A DNA stretch of 64,000 nt from Bog-159 sp035308525. Lineage in GTDB: Bacteria; Acidobacteriota; Terriglobia; Bryobacterales; Bryobacteraceae. The notes beneath the pieces were generated by a model, which was not told where the DNA came from, did not search any database, and worked only from the letters and a program-made list of their open reading frames with translations. Shown in pieces: positions 1-8,572 of this stretch. The DNA is taken from positions 1 to 64,000 of the forward strand of contig DATGGM010000085.1 of assembly GCA_035308525.1 (NCBI GenBank), read 5' to 3'. Made by a program: the position numbers and the translations under genes. Position 1 is the first letter of the stretch, and the number at the start of each line of letters is the position of its first letter.

Positions 1-1
1 T

Positions 2-2041
2 GGCACGCGCCTGTTCGTCGCCGACGGCGGCAACGATCGTGTCCTGATTTACAACACCATCCCGACCAGCAACGCGGCCGCCGCGGATGAGGTCCTCGGC
101 CAGACCGATTTCGTATCCGACGCCCCCACCGACGGCGCCGACACCATGGACGCACCGCTCTCCCTTGCCTGGGACGGCACTAACCTGTACGTGGCGGATA
201 CCTACAACCAGCGCATCCTGGTTTACACCCCGGCGGAGCAGGATCTGCCCTATAACGCGGTGCGCAACGCGGCCAGTCTGAACATCTATGCGGTCGATAC
301 CGTGACAATCGGCGGCACTATCAAGTCCGGCGACAAGCTGACCTTGACGATCGGTGTTTCCACCTCCACCACCACCGTCCCTTACGCGTATACAGTTCAA
401 AGCGGCGATAGCTTCGCCGGCATCGTTAACGGCCTGGTGGCGCTAATCAACGCCGGCAAGGGAGATCCCAACGTGTTCGCTACGGCCGATACGCTGACGA
501 ACGAAGTCGTGCTTACGGCGAGAACACCCGGACGCGCCGGTAACAACGTGACCGTGACCGTCAGTTACTCGTCCAACGCGCAGATCACCGCCACCGCCCA
601 ATCCGCCAACCTTTCCGGTGGTTCCAGCGCGGCCAGCATTGCTCCGGGAAGCCTGGTCTCGCTTCTGGCGGCGCCCGGGACCACCTTGAGCGACCAGACC
701 GCCGTGGCGCCAGCAGGCGTCAAACAGTTGCCTCTCACCTTGGGAGGAGTCGAAGTTTATTTCAACGGCGTGCAGTCGCCCCTGCTATTCGTTTCGCCCA
801 CCCAGATCAACGCGCAATTGCCGTTCGCTTTTCAGTTCAGCAACACCAGCACCGCGAACGCCTGGGTCCGTATTCAACGCAACGATGGCGCCATCACCGC
901 CACCAATACCGTAGCCATGACCATCGTGCCGGCCGATCCGGGCATATTTGCGGGCACCTGCTCTCTCACGCCCTGCCAGCCGCCTGCGCTGGCGTACCAT
1001 AGCTCGAATTACGCCACGGGCGTCATCTCGGTGGATGGCAGTATCAAAGGCGGTAACATCGGGTCAATCTGCATCGGATCCAGCACCGCGCTGACCCCCA
1101 CCAGTTCGACCCCCACGGGCTGCACAGGCGGCCGCATCTACAATTACACGGTGCAGGCCAGCGACTCGCTGTACAGCGTGCAGCAGGCGTTTGTAGCCAT
1201 GCTCAATAAGGACCCGCATGTGACCGCCACGCCATCGAGCGAGTTCTCGCGCATCCTGTTGCAGGCCCGGACGCCCGGCGCGGCCGGCAACGGAATTGCC
1301 TTTCAATCCGGCGTGAGCACCGGTTCGGGCCTCCTGCTGACTTCCATCGGTCCGGCGCCGCCCAGCCCCGGTGTGGGTGCGCTACTCTGCTGCGCCAGCA
1401 CGGCCGGCGCCCCCCTGACTGTTGCCAACCCGGCTATTCCGGGAGAAAATATCCTGGTGTATGCCACTGGGTTAGGCGTTCCCAGCCTGAACCCCGCCAT
1501 CGATCAATACGTCCTCTCGGGCCAGCCCTACGAGGGCCCGGCATTCAACACGCCACAGTCGGCCCAGTTCGTTTCAGCGTTGATCGACAATACCACCGCT
1601 AACGTGCTGCGCGCCGAACTGGCGCCGGGCATGGTGGGAATCTACCAGGTCTACCTGCAGTTGAACGCGTCCATGAAGACCAATCCGCAGGCGCAGTTGA
1701 CCATCGCCCAGAGCTCCTTTGTGAGCAACATCGTCACCATACCGGTGTTTGCCACCGCGCTTCTGTCCGCGGTCGCCTGCTCACCCAGTACTCTGAACTC
1801 GAGCGGCACCTCCACCTGCACGGTAACCCTGAGCACCACGGTGCCACAGAGCGCCACCACCATCGCGCTGGCCAGTTCCAGCAGCCTGCTCTCCGTGCCC
1901 GCCTCCGTTTCAGTGGCGGCCGGCGCCACCTCGGCGCAATTCACCGCCACGGCGGGAACCATCCCGTCCAGTCAAACCGCAACCATTACCGCTACCCTGG
2001 GCAACGAGAGTACTAGCACGACGATTACGCTGAATCCCTGA
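2..2041 (+). CDS. NHL-repeat / TIGR03437 surface protein, 5' truncated by the window edge
   Basis: The reading frame is open from base 2, so the start lies upstream. The visible N-terminal part holds NHL-type beta-propeller repeats (LFVADGGNDRVLIYN, then LYVADTYNQRILVY about 50 residues later). A TIGR03437 domain follows, a C-terminal module typical of Solibacter-type secreted proteins (IAPGSLVSLLA, VYFNGVQSPLLFVSPTQINAQLP, NILVYATGLG, GIYQVYLQLN). Two related ~90-residue inserts sit before and inside it (about bases 300-575 and 1015-1320), each with YTVQ-x-x-DS and ARTPG-x-AGN. The C-terminus (about 1760-2038) is a Ser/Thr-rich Ig-like domain beginning ACSPSTLNSSGTSTCTV, common in acidobacterial surface proteins. 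The role is probably extracellular binding; no enzyme motif is visible. It ends 26 bp from the convergent glycosyltransferase gene. Confidence 0.85.
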   Translation, partial: GTRLFVADGGNDRVLIYNTIPTSNAAAADEVLGQTDFVSDAPTDGADTMDAPLSLAWDGTNLYVADTYNQRILVYTPAEQDLPYNAVRNAASLNIYAVDTVTIGGTIKSGDKLTLTIGVSTSTTTVPYAYTVQSGDSFAGIVNGLVALINAGKGDPNVFATADTLTNEVVLTARTPGRAGNNVTVTVSYSSNAQITATAQSANLSGGSSAASIAPGSLVSLLAAPGTTLSDQTAVAPAGVKQLPLTLGGVEVYFNGVQSPLLFVSPTQINAQLPFAFQFSNTSTANAWVRIQRNDGAITATNTVAMTIVPADPGIFAGTCSLTPCQPPALAYHSSNYATGVISVDGSIKGGNIGSICIGSSTALTPTSSTPTGCTGGRIYNYTVQASDSLYSVQQAFVAMLNKDPHVTATPSSEFSRILLQARTPGAAGNGIAFQSGVSTGSGLLLTSIGPAPPSPGVGALLCCASTAGAPLTVANPAIPGENILVYATGLGVPSLNPAIDQYVLSGQPYEGPAFNTPQSAQFVSALIDNTTANVLRAELAPGMVGIYQVYLQLNASMKTNPQAQLTIAQSSFVSNIVTIPVFATALLSAVACSPSTLNSSGTSTCTVTLSTTVPQSATTIALASSSSLLSVPASVSVAAGATSAQFTATAGTIPSSQTATITATLGNESTSTTITLNP

Positions 2042-2067
2042 TGCGCGCGGCGCCGTGCCCTAAGGGC

Positions 2068-3183
2068 TCATGGCGTGCGCACGGCCGCCGCGACGGCTTC
2101 CACCATCTGCGCCTGATAGCGCCTCAGGCTGAATTCGCCGCGGGCTTTGGCGCAGGCCCGCGCGGCCACCTGGCGCCGGAGCTGTGGTGCGTCGAGCACA
2201 TCCAGCACCGCCAGCGCCAGTGACTGAGGCGAGCGCTCCTCTACAAGGAAGCCGGTCACTCCTGGCTCGACAATTTCCGGGATTCCGCCGGCGGCAAAAG
2301 CCATGACCGGCACACCGGCCGCGAAGGCTTCCAGAATGACGCGCGGCGTGGCGTCCACCGCCGCCGATGGAACCACCAACAGGTCCAGCGCGGCCAGTAC
2401 GTCTTCCACATTTTCCTTCCAGCCCGTGAATTCCACCGGAAAGCCTTCGGCCAGGGCTTGCAAATCCTGGTAATAGCGCACCGCCGCCGGATTTGAAAAA
2501 AGCGGTGCTCCACAAACGACGAAGCGGCATTCCGGCGACGCCGCGTGGACCAGGCGGGCCGCGCGCACAAAGTCCGCCTGGCCTTTCTCCGGCGATACGC
2601 GCCCGATTACTCCGATACGGAGCTCGTCTCTCGCCGGCCCGCGCTCGGGCCGCGACATGCGGCTCACGCCGTTGTACACCACGCGGATGCCGCGGTCGCC
2701 GGAATACGCCAGCAGCGGCAGCGCCACGAAACGGCAGGAGGCCACCATGGCGGCGCGCACGGCTTCGAGCGAACGGCCCGCCACCCTGCGCGCGGATCCG
2801 CCCAGCAGGCTGTGCGCGTGAAACAGCACGCGCGGACCCTTGTGTGCCGCCAGTGCCGCGGCCGGCAGCAGGCGCGGCCCGTTCACGTAAATCAGATCCG
2901 CGGCATAACGCCTGACCAGTTCCCGTATCAGGTGCGCCAGCTGGGGCGTTTGCGCCGTGAAGCGCGCCATGTCCGCCAGCGTTTTTGAGCCTGAGGAATA
3001 GGGCCCGCACACAATGGGATCCACCGTGACGTGCAACGCCAGGGCTCTTTGCGCAAGCTGCCCGTCGTCGGGCGCGGCCAGGTGCACGCCCCAGCCTTGG
3101 CCGATCAGCCCCGGGAACAGGTCCAGCAGGCAGCGCTGCGCGCCGCCTAACTCGCCGAACTGGTCAAGGCAGAGAATGTTCAT
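2068..3183 (-). CDS. Glycosyltransferase family 4 (GT-B fold)
   Basis: This 371-residue cytoplasmic enzyme should transfer a sugar from a nucleotide-sugar to a growing exopolysaccharide or lipid-linked repeat. The N-terminal acceptor half starts MNILCLDQFGELGGAQRC, with the GGA loop usual in GT4. The C-terminal donor-binding half has GRVSPEKGQADFVRAA (194-209) and the retaining-enzyme signature with E285 and E303 (EAFAAGVPVMAF...GGIPE). Length is normal. The ATG lies inside the end of the upstream polymerase gene (20-bp overlap), so the two are probably translationally coupled. It is the last gene of a minus-strand operon: Wzz-like, Wzy-like, GT4. The sugar specificity cannot be read. Confidence 0.9.
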   Translation of the reverse strand: MNILCLDQFGELGGAQRCLLDLFPGLIGQGWGVHLAAPDDGQLAQRALALHVTVDPIVCGPYSSGSKTLADMARFTAQTPQLAHLIRELVRRYAADLIYVNGPRLLPAAALAAHKGPRVLFHAHSLLGGSARRVAGRSLEAVRAAMVASCRFVALPLLAYSGDRGIRVVYNGVSRMSRPERGPARDELRIGVIGRVSPEKGQADFVRAARLVHAASPECRFVVCGAPLFSNPAAVRYYQDLQALAEGFPVEFTGWKENVEDVLAALDLLVVPSAAVDATPRVILEAFAAGVPVMAFAAGGIPEIVEPGVTGFLVEERSPQSLALAVLDVLDAPQLRRQVAARACAKARGEFSLRRYQAQMVEAVAAAVRTP

Positions 3184-4594
3184 CGCGAATGGCCACCGCC
3201 AACACCCAGAAGTATAGCGGCAGCACCCGCCAGTAGGTGAGCAGGTCGCCCGTGAACATCTGCACTACCTGCCCGGCCCAGAATGCAAGAATCCAACTGC
3301 CAAAGAAGCGCCGCCGCGCATCCGTCGAACCTGCCGCCCGCCGCGCCGAACGCAGGATCTCCACACTGAGCCAGATCAACGCGGCCAGGCCGGCGATCCC
3401 CGTCTCGGCCAGCAGGCTGAGATACATATTGTCGGTGATTATTTTGGCGCCCAGGTAATCCGTGTACGGCAAAGTCTTGTACCCGATGCCGAACAGTGCG
3501 TGCCAGGGATGCTGCGCCAGGAATTCGAGCACCGCGCGCCAGCTGGCGACGCGTCCCGACAGCAGCCCTTCGGTCTCGGAGAAGACATACTGTACCGATG
3601 CGGAGACCCGCATGAGGTAGGCAAACGTGAACGCCGGCAGCAGCGCGCGCAGGACCAGCAGGGCGGCTACTGCGAAGCCCGCGGCCACCAGTACGAGCCG
3701 TCCCCAGCGCATACGGCTCCGGTGTAACCAGATGAGGACCGCCAGGGCCACCAGCGCGTTCAGCAGGGATCCGCGCGAGTACGAGAGCACCAGCGCCGCC
3801 GCGAAGACCGCGCCGCCCAGCCACAACCAGAGCCGCGCGATGGGGGCCTCCTGGCGGCGCGCGAACAGCGCTGCCGCGATCATCACCAGGAAGAACACGC
3901 AAAAATTGCCCAGCGTGCTGGCTTCGTAAAACAGACCCTGCGCGCGCCGGTAGACTCCCGACCTGAGCCAGATGTACTGCTGGCCGAAGCCGGCGGGCGC
4001 CGGAAGCTGGAAATAGAAATCCACGCACGCGAACAATGCGGCGGCTACCGCGATCCAGTAGAGCCGGCGCACCTGCGCGAAGACATCGTGTGGCGCGCGC
4101 GCGGCCGGAGAGTAGGCCGTGTAGAAAAACACGTACACGGAAATGCCGAACAGCATGACGCGCACCAGGCTGCCCAGCCCTACTTTGGCGCCGGAGTAGA
4201 AGACCGCCTCGGCCGTGCTGGCCAGCAGGACAAGAAAGAATACCCCAAGCGCGCGATTCAGGGGCGCGCCTGCCACGCACCAGCCGCCCAGGCCGAACAA
4301 ACCCGCCAGCAGGCCGAACAAAATGAAGACCACCGAGGGATGCGGCCCCGAATTACCCCACCCGAAGGGCAGCGGCGGCAGCAGGAGAACCGCCGCAAAG
4401 AAAAGGAAGAGCCACCGGTCGGGCCTCAGCGTTGTCCAGTAGGCCAGGGGCAGCAGAGCCAGCGGCGCAGCCAGGACCAGAGCCATTCCCGGCTTGGGAG
4501 CCAGCGCGATGATTGCCGCGTAGGCGCCCAGCAGAGCAGGAAGGATCCACCCCGCCGCATTCAGTCTGGCAGTGTCTGTCCCTCTGTCACTCAT
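3164..4594 (-). CDS. O-antigen ligase / Wzy-type polysaccharide polymerase
   Basis: A 476-residue inner-membrane protein with about 11-12 hydrophobic segments. Wzy/WaaL-type features are a membrane segment ending in SYSRG (271-275), a periplasmic loop, and near the C-terminus FGIGYKTLPYTDYLGAKI followed by DNMYLSLLAETGIAGL, the arrangement of the Wzy_C/O-antigen-ligase family. It should polymerise or ligate lipid-linked repeat units on the periplasmic face. The start overlaps the end of the Wzz-like gene by 8 bp and its end overlaps the GT4 start by 20 bp, indicating one transcript. A second Wzy-like protein is encoded divergently at 5709, so polymerase versus ligase roles may be split between them. 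Confidence 0.85.
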   Translation of the reverse strand: MSDRGTDTARLNAAGWILPALLGAYAAIIALAPKPGMALVLAAPLALLPLAYWTTLRPDRWLFLFFAAVLLLPPLPFGWGNSGPHPSVVFILFGLLAGLFGLGGWCVAGAPLNRALGVFFLVLLASTAEAVFYSGAKVGLGSLVRVMLFGISVYVFFYTAYSPAARAPHDVFAQVRRLYWIAVAAALFACVDFYFQLPAPAGFGQQYIWLRSGVYRRAQGLFYEASTLGNFCVFFLVMIAAALFARRQEAPIARLWLWLGGAVFAAALVLSYSRGSLLNALVALAVLIWLHRSRMRWGRLVLVAAGFAVAALLVLRALLPAFTFAYLMRVSASVQYVFSETEGLLSGRVASWRAVLEFLAQHPWHALFGIGYKTLPYTDYLGAKIITDNMYLSLLAETGIAGLAALIWLSVEILRSARRAAGSTDARRRFFGSWILAFWAGQVVQMFTGDLLTYWRVLPLYFWVLAVAIRDEHSLP

Positions 4595-5684
4595 CGCGTC
4601 CAGTGCCCGTTGCGCGCAGCGGCAGCGTGTAGGCCGGGGCCGGCGCGGCGCTGGAACGCTGCGTCCGATAACTCAATTCCAACGTCAGGTAGATCACCGG
4701 CACGGCTATCCCCAATAAGAGGGCCGCCAGTACGTGCAGCATCAGGTTCGGCCCCGAAGGCCGTTCGGGCACGATGCCCGGATCGATCACCGTCAGGCGT
4801 TCGCTGCGATATCCCAAGTCACTGCGCGCCAGGCTGAGCCGCTTCTCGACCGCCGAATAGTTCTCCTGGCTGGCGGACCGTTCGGCGGCCAGGTGCTCGC
4901 GTTCCGCCAGGCGGCGCGCCAGGATCTGATGTCGCTCGGCCAACTCCTTCTTCAACTGTGCGAGTTGCTGGCGCAGCGTCTCGGCTCTGGCCCGCGCCGC
5001 GACGCCCTCGGCGGCTGGCGCATCGGACGCATCTACCTCGGTCCGTTGCAACTGGCGCTCCAGGCTGCCCGCCAGGATACCGTCGTTCTCCGTTTCCAAC
5101 TGCAGCGTGCCGATGGGCTGCTCCGAGGCAAAGCGTTGCCAGGCGGTCTCGCTCCGCTCCAGGCGGGCATGCGCCTCCTCCTCCTGCTGCTCCATGGCGC
5201 GGGTCAATTCCTTTTCGCTATCCTGCGCCACGCCGCGATTGAGCTCCACGGTTTTATCAGCCAGATAGAGTGCCAGCTCGTGTGCGGTCCGGGCATCCCG
5301 CAGAGTCACGCTGATTTCCAGAATCTTCGTATCTCGCACCATGCCAACTTTCAGAATCTGTTTCTTCAGCGATTCCAGATGCGCTTCCGGAAACTTCTGG
5401 CGCAGGTGGAACTGGTCCGAGGCTTTCTGGAACAGGCTGTCGCTGCCCGCGAAGTGTTCATAAGTCTTAAGCGAATCGAGATAGATTGGACTGACACCCG
5501 TGCCGCGGTTGTCTCCCCCGGCGGGCGGCTCGATCAGGATGCGGCAAGCCGCGGTGTATTGTTTCGTCCGTGTCAGGTCGATGCCCAGGACTAGAGCGAC
5601 CGCTATGGCGCAACTAATCGCGATGAATAGCCGGCGCGAGCGCAGGAAACTCAGATAGCGGTAAGTGTTCAGCGGCTCCGGCAT
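4587..5684 (-). CDS. Wzz-like chain-length determinant (polysaccharide co-polymerase) without kinase domain
   Basis: A 365-residue protein with Wzz topology. It starts MPEPLNTYRYLSFLRSRR, followed by a membrane segment (about 18-37), a periplasmic alpha/beta domain beginning YTAACRILIEPP, a long charged coiled coil (about 190-310, rich in E/Q/R/A) and a second membrane segment near the C-terminus (LMLHVLAALLLGIAVPVIYL). It should set chain length together with Wzy. I chose ATG 5684: the frame stays open further upstream, but that extension is low-complexity and antisense to the divergent gene. Unlike many exopolysaccharide co-polymerases it carries no Walker-type tyrosine kinase domain. Its start is only 24 bp from the divergent start at 5709. 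Confidence 0.85.
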   Translation of the reverse strand: MPEPLNTYRYLSFLRSRRLFIAISCAIAVALVLGIDLTRTKQYTAACRILIEPPAGGDNRGTGVSPIYLDSLKTYEHFAGSDSLFQKASDQFHLRQKFPEAHLESLKKQILKVGMVRDTKILEISVTLRDARTAHELALYLADKTVELNRGVAQDSEKELTRAMEQQEEEAHARLERSETAWQRFASEQPIGTLQLETENDGILAGSLERQLQRTEVDASDAPAAEGVAARARAETLRQQLAQLKKELAERHQILARRLAEREHLAAERSASQENYSAVEKRLSLARSDLGYRSERLTVIDPGIVPERPSGPNLMLHVLAALLLGIAVPVIYLTLELSYRTQRSSAAPAPAYTLPLRATGTGRDE

Positions 5685-5708
5685 CGTCTGTGAGATAGTG
5701 TAGCCTAT

Positions 5709-7616
5709 ATGAGCCTGCTGCTGGCCCTGGTAGTGGCCATTATTCCGCTGGCAATTGCCCCGGGAGCGTTTTTTTACTTCGATGTTACACCTAAGATCGC
5801 GTGCTTGCTGCTGGGAACCGCGGCGGCTCTGGTTTGGTGGGCGCTGAAGGATGATCTCACACCGCTTGATCGGTGGTCGCGCGAGGCGCGCTGGTTCGTT
5901 CTGGCCATTTGCGCGATGTCGGTCTCGCTGATCGTATCTACGCTGACTTCCGTAAATCGAGCGGTCTCGCTGGCGGGAAGCAACTGGCGGTACTGGGGCC
6001 TGATCACGCAACTGGCGGCGCTGGCGCTGGTCTGCCTGGTGGCGGCGCACTGTATGGGCCGGCCCGGCCGCGTGCGGGTGATCCTGCGCGCCATCGCTGT
6101 CAGTGGCCTGATCGCGGCAATCTATGGCATCGCGCAGTATTTCGGCTGGGATCCGCTACTGGACGCGCGCGCCTACCACGTAGGAGAGGGTGTCTTCGCC
6201 ATTGTGCGTCCGCCTTCCACGCTGGGCCACGCGGATTATTTTGCCAACTGGCTGGTCAGCGTGGTTTTTGCGTGCGCCGCGCTGATCACCGGCTGGCGGC
6301 CGGCAGAGCCGCCGGCAACCGAGCCGCGGCCGTCAGGGAGCGCCCGATTCTGGAATTACCTCGCCTGGACCTCCGCGGCCGCCAGCATCATCGCCATCAT
6401 TCTGAGCGGCACGCGCGCGCCGCTACTGGGACTGCTGGCAGGGGGGCTCGTGCTGGTCTTGTGGCGCGGCCTGCGATTCACTCCGCGCCTCGCCGTAATC
6501 GGGATTCTGGCAGCTTTCGCGGCCGCCGTCTTCTACGTGTCTCCCGCTGGCGCTCGTTTGCGGGCGCGCGTCCACTGGACCCTTCAGGAACCCGCCGGCG
6601 GCGCCCGCTTTCTGCTGTGGCGTGACAGCCTGCGCATGGCCGAAGGGCGCTGGCTGACAGGTTACGGACCGGACACTTACCTTGGCGCCTTCGCCCTGTT
6701 CCAATCCACGGAACTCGGTAAAGCCTACCCGGATTTCTATCATGAGTCACCGCATAACATCGTGCTCGATGCGCTGGTTTCCCAAGGCATCGCCGGACCG
6801 GTTCTGCTGGCGGCCTTGTGCGCGGCGGGACTGGCGGCCGCCTCGACCCTTTGGCGGAATCCGACGGCCGGAGCACGGCGGGATATGGCCGTCGCTCTGG
6901 CGGCCGGCCTCGTCGGAATGACTGTCAGCGAGCAGTTCACCTGCTTCATGTTACCCACCGCCCTGGCATACTACCTCGTCATCGCCATGCTGGTCTCGCT
7001 CACCGGCCGCGCCGATTCTCGAGCCGCCCAGCCTGGCGGCGGGCGCTGGCTCCGGTTGGCCGCCGTACCCTGCGCGGCCGCGCTGGCACTTTTCGGCGTG
7101 CGCCTGTCGATGGCGGAGACCGCACTGGTAGTTGTCCGGCGCGATCTGGATGCCAATCAAGTGGGCGATGCGGACAATCGATACGGAGACTACCAGCGAT
7201 GGCGCTGGCCCGGCGGCAGCGCTGATCTTTGGTATTCGCGGCGGCTGGCGCTGCTGGCGGGTAGCCACGCGGCTCCCGCCGTTCGCTTTCAGGCGTTTCA
7301 ATTGGCAGGCATGGCCGCCCAACGCGCCACTACGGCTGTGGAGGACCCTTTTAACGCTTATTACAATCTGGCCGCCTATTATGCCCGGCTGAACGACTTC
7401 CCGCATACCGAGCAGTGCCTGCGCACCGCCATTGCCTACGCGCCGAACTGGTTCAAGCCGCACTGGATGCTGGCACAGGTTCTGCTGGCGGCATCGCGGC
7501 CCCAGGAGGCGGAAGTGGAGGCTGCTGCGGCGGTGGCTCTGGATGGCGGCAAACACGCCGAAGTAATAGGTACGCTGGATCACATTCGCGCCGCATTGCG
7601 CACCGCGCCTTCATAA
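5709..7616 (+). CDS. O-antigen ligase-family membrane protein with C-terminal TPR repeats
   Basis: A 635-residue protein with 11 or more hydrophobic segments starting at the first residue (MSLLLALVVAIIPLAIAPG). Family features are GTRAPLLGLLAGGLVLVLW in the middle, a large periplasmic loop with LTGYGPDTYLGAF and FYHESPHNIVLDALVSQG, then more membrane segments. The last ~110 residues contain TPR-like helices (FNAYYNLAAYYARLNDF, TEQCLRTAIAYAPNWFKPHW), a common acidobacterial Wzy/WaaL extension. It probably joins or polymerises lipid-linked glycans on the periplasmic side. No convincing ribosome-binding site precedes the ATG, and the divergent Wzz-like gene starts 24 bp away, so promoter and leader must overlap that gene. 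Confidence 0.85.
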   Translation: MSLLLALVVAIIPLAIAPGAFFYFDVTPKIACLLLGTAAALVWWALKDDLTPLDRWSREARWFVLAICAMSVSLIVSTLTSVNRAVSLAGSNWRYWGLITQLAALALVCLVAAHCMGRPGRVRVILRAIAVSGLIAAIYGIAQYFGWDPLLDARAYHVGEGVFAIVRPPSTLGHADYFANWLVSVVFACAALITGWRPAEPPATEPRPSGSARFWNYLAWTSAAASIIAIILSGTRAPLLGLLAGGLVLVLWRGLRFTPRLAVIGILAAFAAAVFYVSPAGARLRARVHWTLQEPAGGARFLLWRDSLRMAEGRWLTGYGPDTYLGAFALFQSTELGKAYPDFYHESPHNIVLDALVSQGIAGPVLLAALCAAGLAAASTLWRNPTAGARRDMAVALAAGLVGMTVSEQFTCFMLPTALAYYLVIAMLVSLTGRADSRAAQPGGGRWLRLAAVPCAAALALFGVRLSMAETALVVVRRDLDANQVGDADNRYGDYQRWRWPGGSADLWYSRRLALLAGSHAAPAVRFQAFQLAGMAAQRATTAVEDPFNAYYNLAAYYARLNDFPHTEQCLRTAIAYAPNWFKPHWMLAQVLLAASRPQEAEVEAAAAVALDGGKHAEVIGTLDHIRAALRTAPS

Positions 7617-7714
7617 CCGCTGCCCGGCTGGATTACGCCGTAAACAAGTAAATTCTTGCTTTTTGGCTTGGAAGCAGGTTACTCAATCTACTAGAATCGA
7701 AACGGAGGGTATTG

Positions 7715-8536
7715 ATGCGCACAGCTGGTTTGGCTCTCGGTATGTTGCTGGCGGTCTCGTTGGCGCGTGCGCAAGCCCCCCTAGTTGAACCTGGCGGCGT
7801 GGTGAACGACGGCAGTTACGCCGCGCAAGGTGTCGCGCCCGGATCTATCATAGCTATCTTCGGCACGAGTCTCCTGGCCAGCAGTTTCGCGGAGGGGGAC
7901 ACCCTTCCGCTCTCCACCTCGCTTGCGAGCATCAACTCAGTCACTTTTAACGGCGTAGCCGCCGGACTTTTTTACGCCATTCCCACTCAGATCGATGCAC
8001 AGCTCCCTTGGGAATCCATGCCGGGCGGAACGGTGAACATCGTAGTTCGAACCGCTAGTGGAACGTCGGCCGCGCAGACGGTCACCGTGCTCGCGTCGGT
8101 TCCCGGCATCTTCACAGTGAATGAGAAAGGGACCGGCCAGGCCATTGCAACTGATAACGCCGACAATGCCTTCGCCGCGCCCACCGGCTCGGTCCCAGGC
8201 TCGAATGCACATCCGTTCTCGATCAGTACGCAGGGTCAAAACGGCCATGCCTTGATCATCTGGTGTACTGGACTGGGGGCGGTCAGCAATCAGCCGGCCA
8301 GCGGTGCCGCATCGCCCGGCGCGCCTAACTTCGCCGAGACACCCACGAATCCGATAGTCATGATCGGCGGCGTGAAGGCGCAGGTGCTATTCTCAGGGCT
8401 CGCGCCCGGATTCGTCGGCGAGAATCAGGTGGACGTGTTGCTGGGTGCCGGCACACCGACCGGAAATGCCGTCCCAGTCACGGTCGAGATTAATGGAGTG
8501 ACTTCCAACCAGGTGACCGTGGCGATAGGCAACTGA
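7715..8536 (+). CDS. Secreted single-domain TIGR03437 protein
   Basis: About 273 residues: a signal peptide (MRTAGLALGMLLAVSLARAQA) and then essentially one TIGR03437 domain. Family landmarks are VNDGSYAAQGVAPGSIIAIFG, SVTFNGVAAGLFYAIPTQID, GHALIIWCTGLGAVS and PGFVGENQVDVLLG. This domain usually forms the C-terminus of larger acidobacterial secreted proteins; here it stands alone. I chose ATG 7715 because GGAGG at 7704-7708 is ideally spaced; a TTG directly before it (7712) is also in frame. Function is unknown. It lies between exopolysaccharide genes but need not belong to that pathway. Confidence 0.85.
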   Translation: MRTAGLALGMLLAVSLARAQAPLVEPGGVVNDGSYAAQGVAPGSIIAIFGTSLLASSFAEGDTLPLSTSLASINSVTFNGVAAGLFYAIPTQIDAQLPWESMPGGTVNIVVRTASGTSAAQTVTVLASVPGIFTVNEKGTGQAIATDNADNAFAAPTGSVPGSNAHPFSISTQGQNGHALIIWCTGLGAVSNQPASGAASPGAPNFAETPTNPIVMIGGVKAQVLFSGLAPGFVGENQVDVLLGAGTPTGNAVPVTVEINGVTSNQVTVAIGN

Positions 8537-8572
8537 GCCGCGGCTAATCCGCCGCTCATTGCATCCGAAATC

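Noticed and set aside
380..570. LysM domain suggested by YTVQSGDS
   Set aside because: The following residues do not fit the LysM helix pattern, and the same ~90-residue module recurs at 1015-1320 with conserved DP and ARTPG-AGN parts.
2057..2067. GCCC-TAA-GGGC as a terminator between convergent genes
   Set aside because: A four-base stem without a T-tract is too weak to call.
5685..6050. Longer N-terminus for the Wzz-like protein
   Set aside because: The in-frame extension is Gln/Arg-rich low complexity and lies antisense to the start of the divergent polymerase gene; ATG 5684 gives a normal Wzz start.
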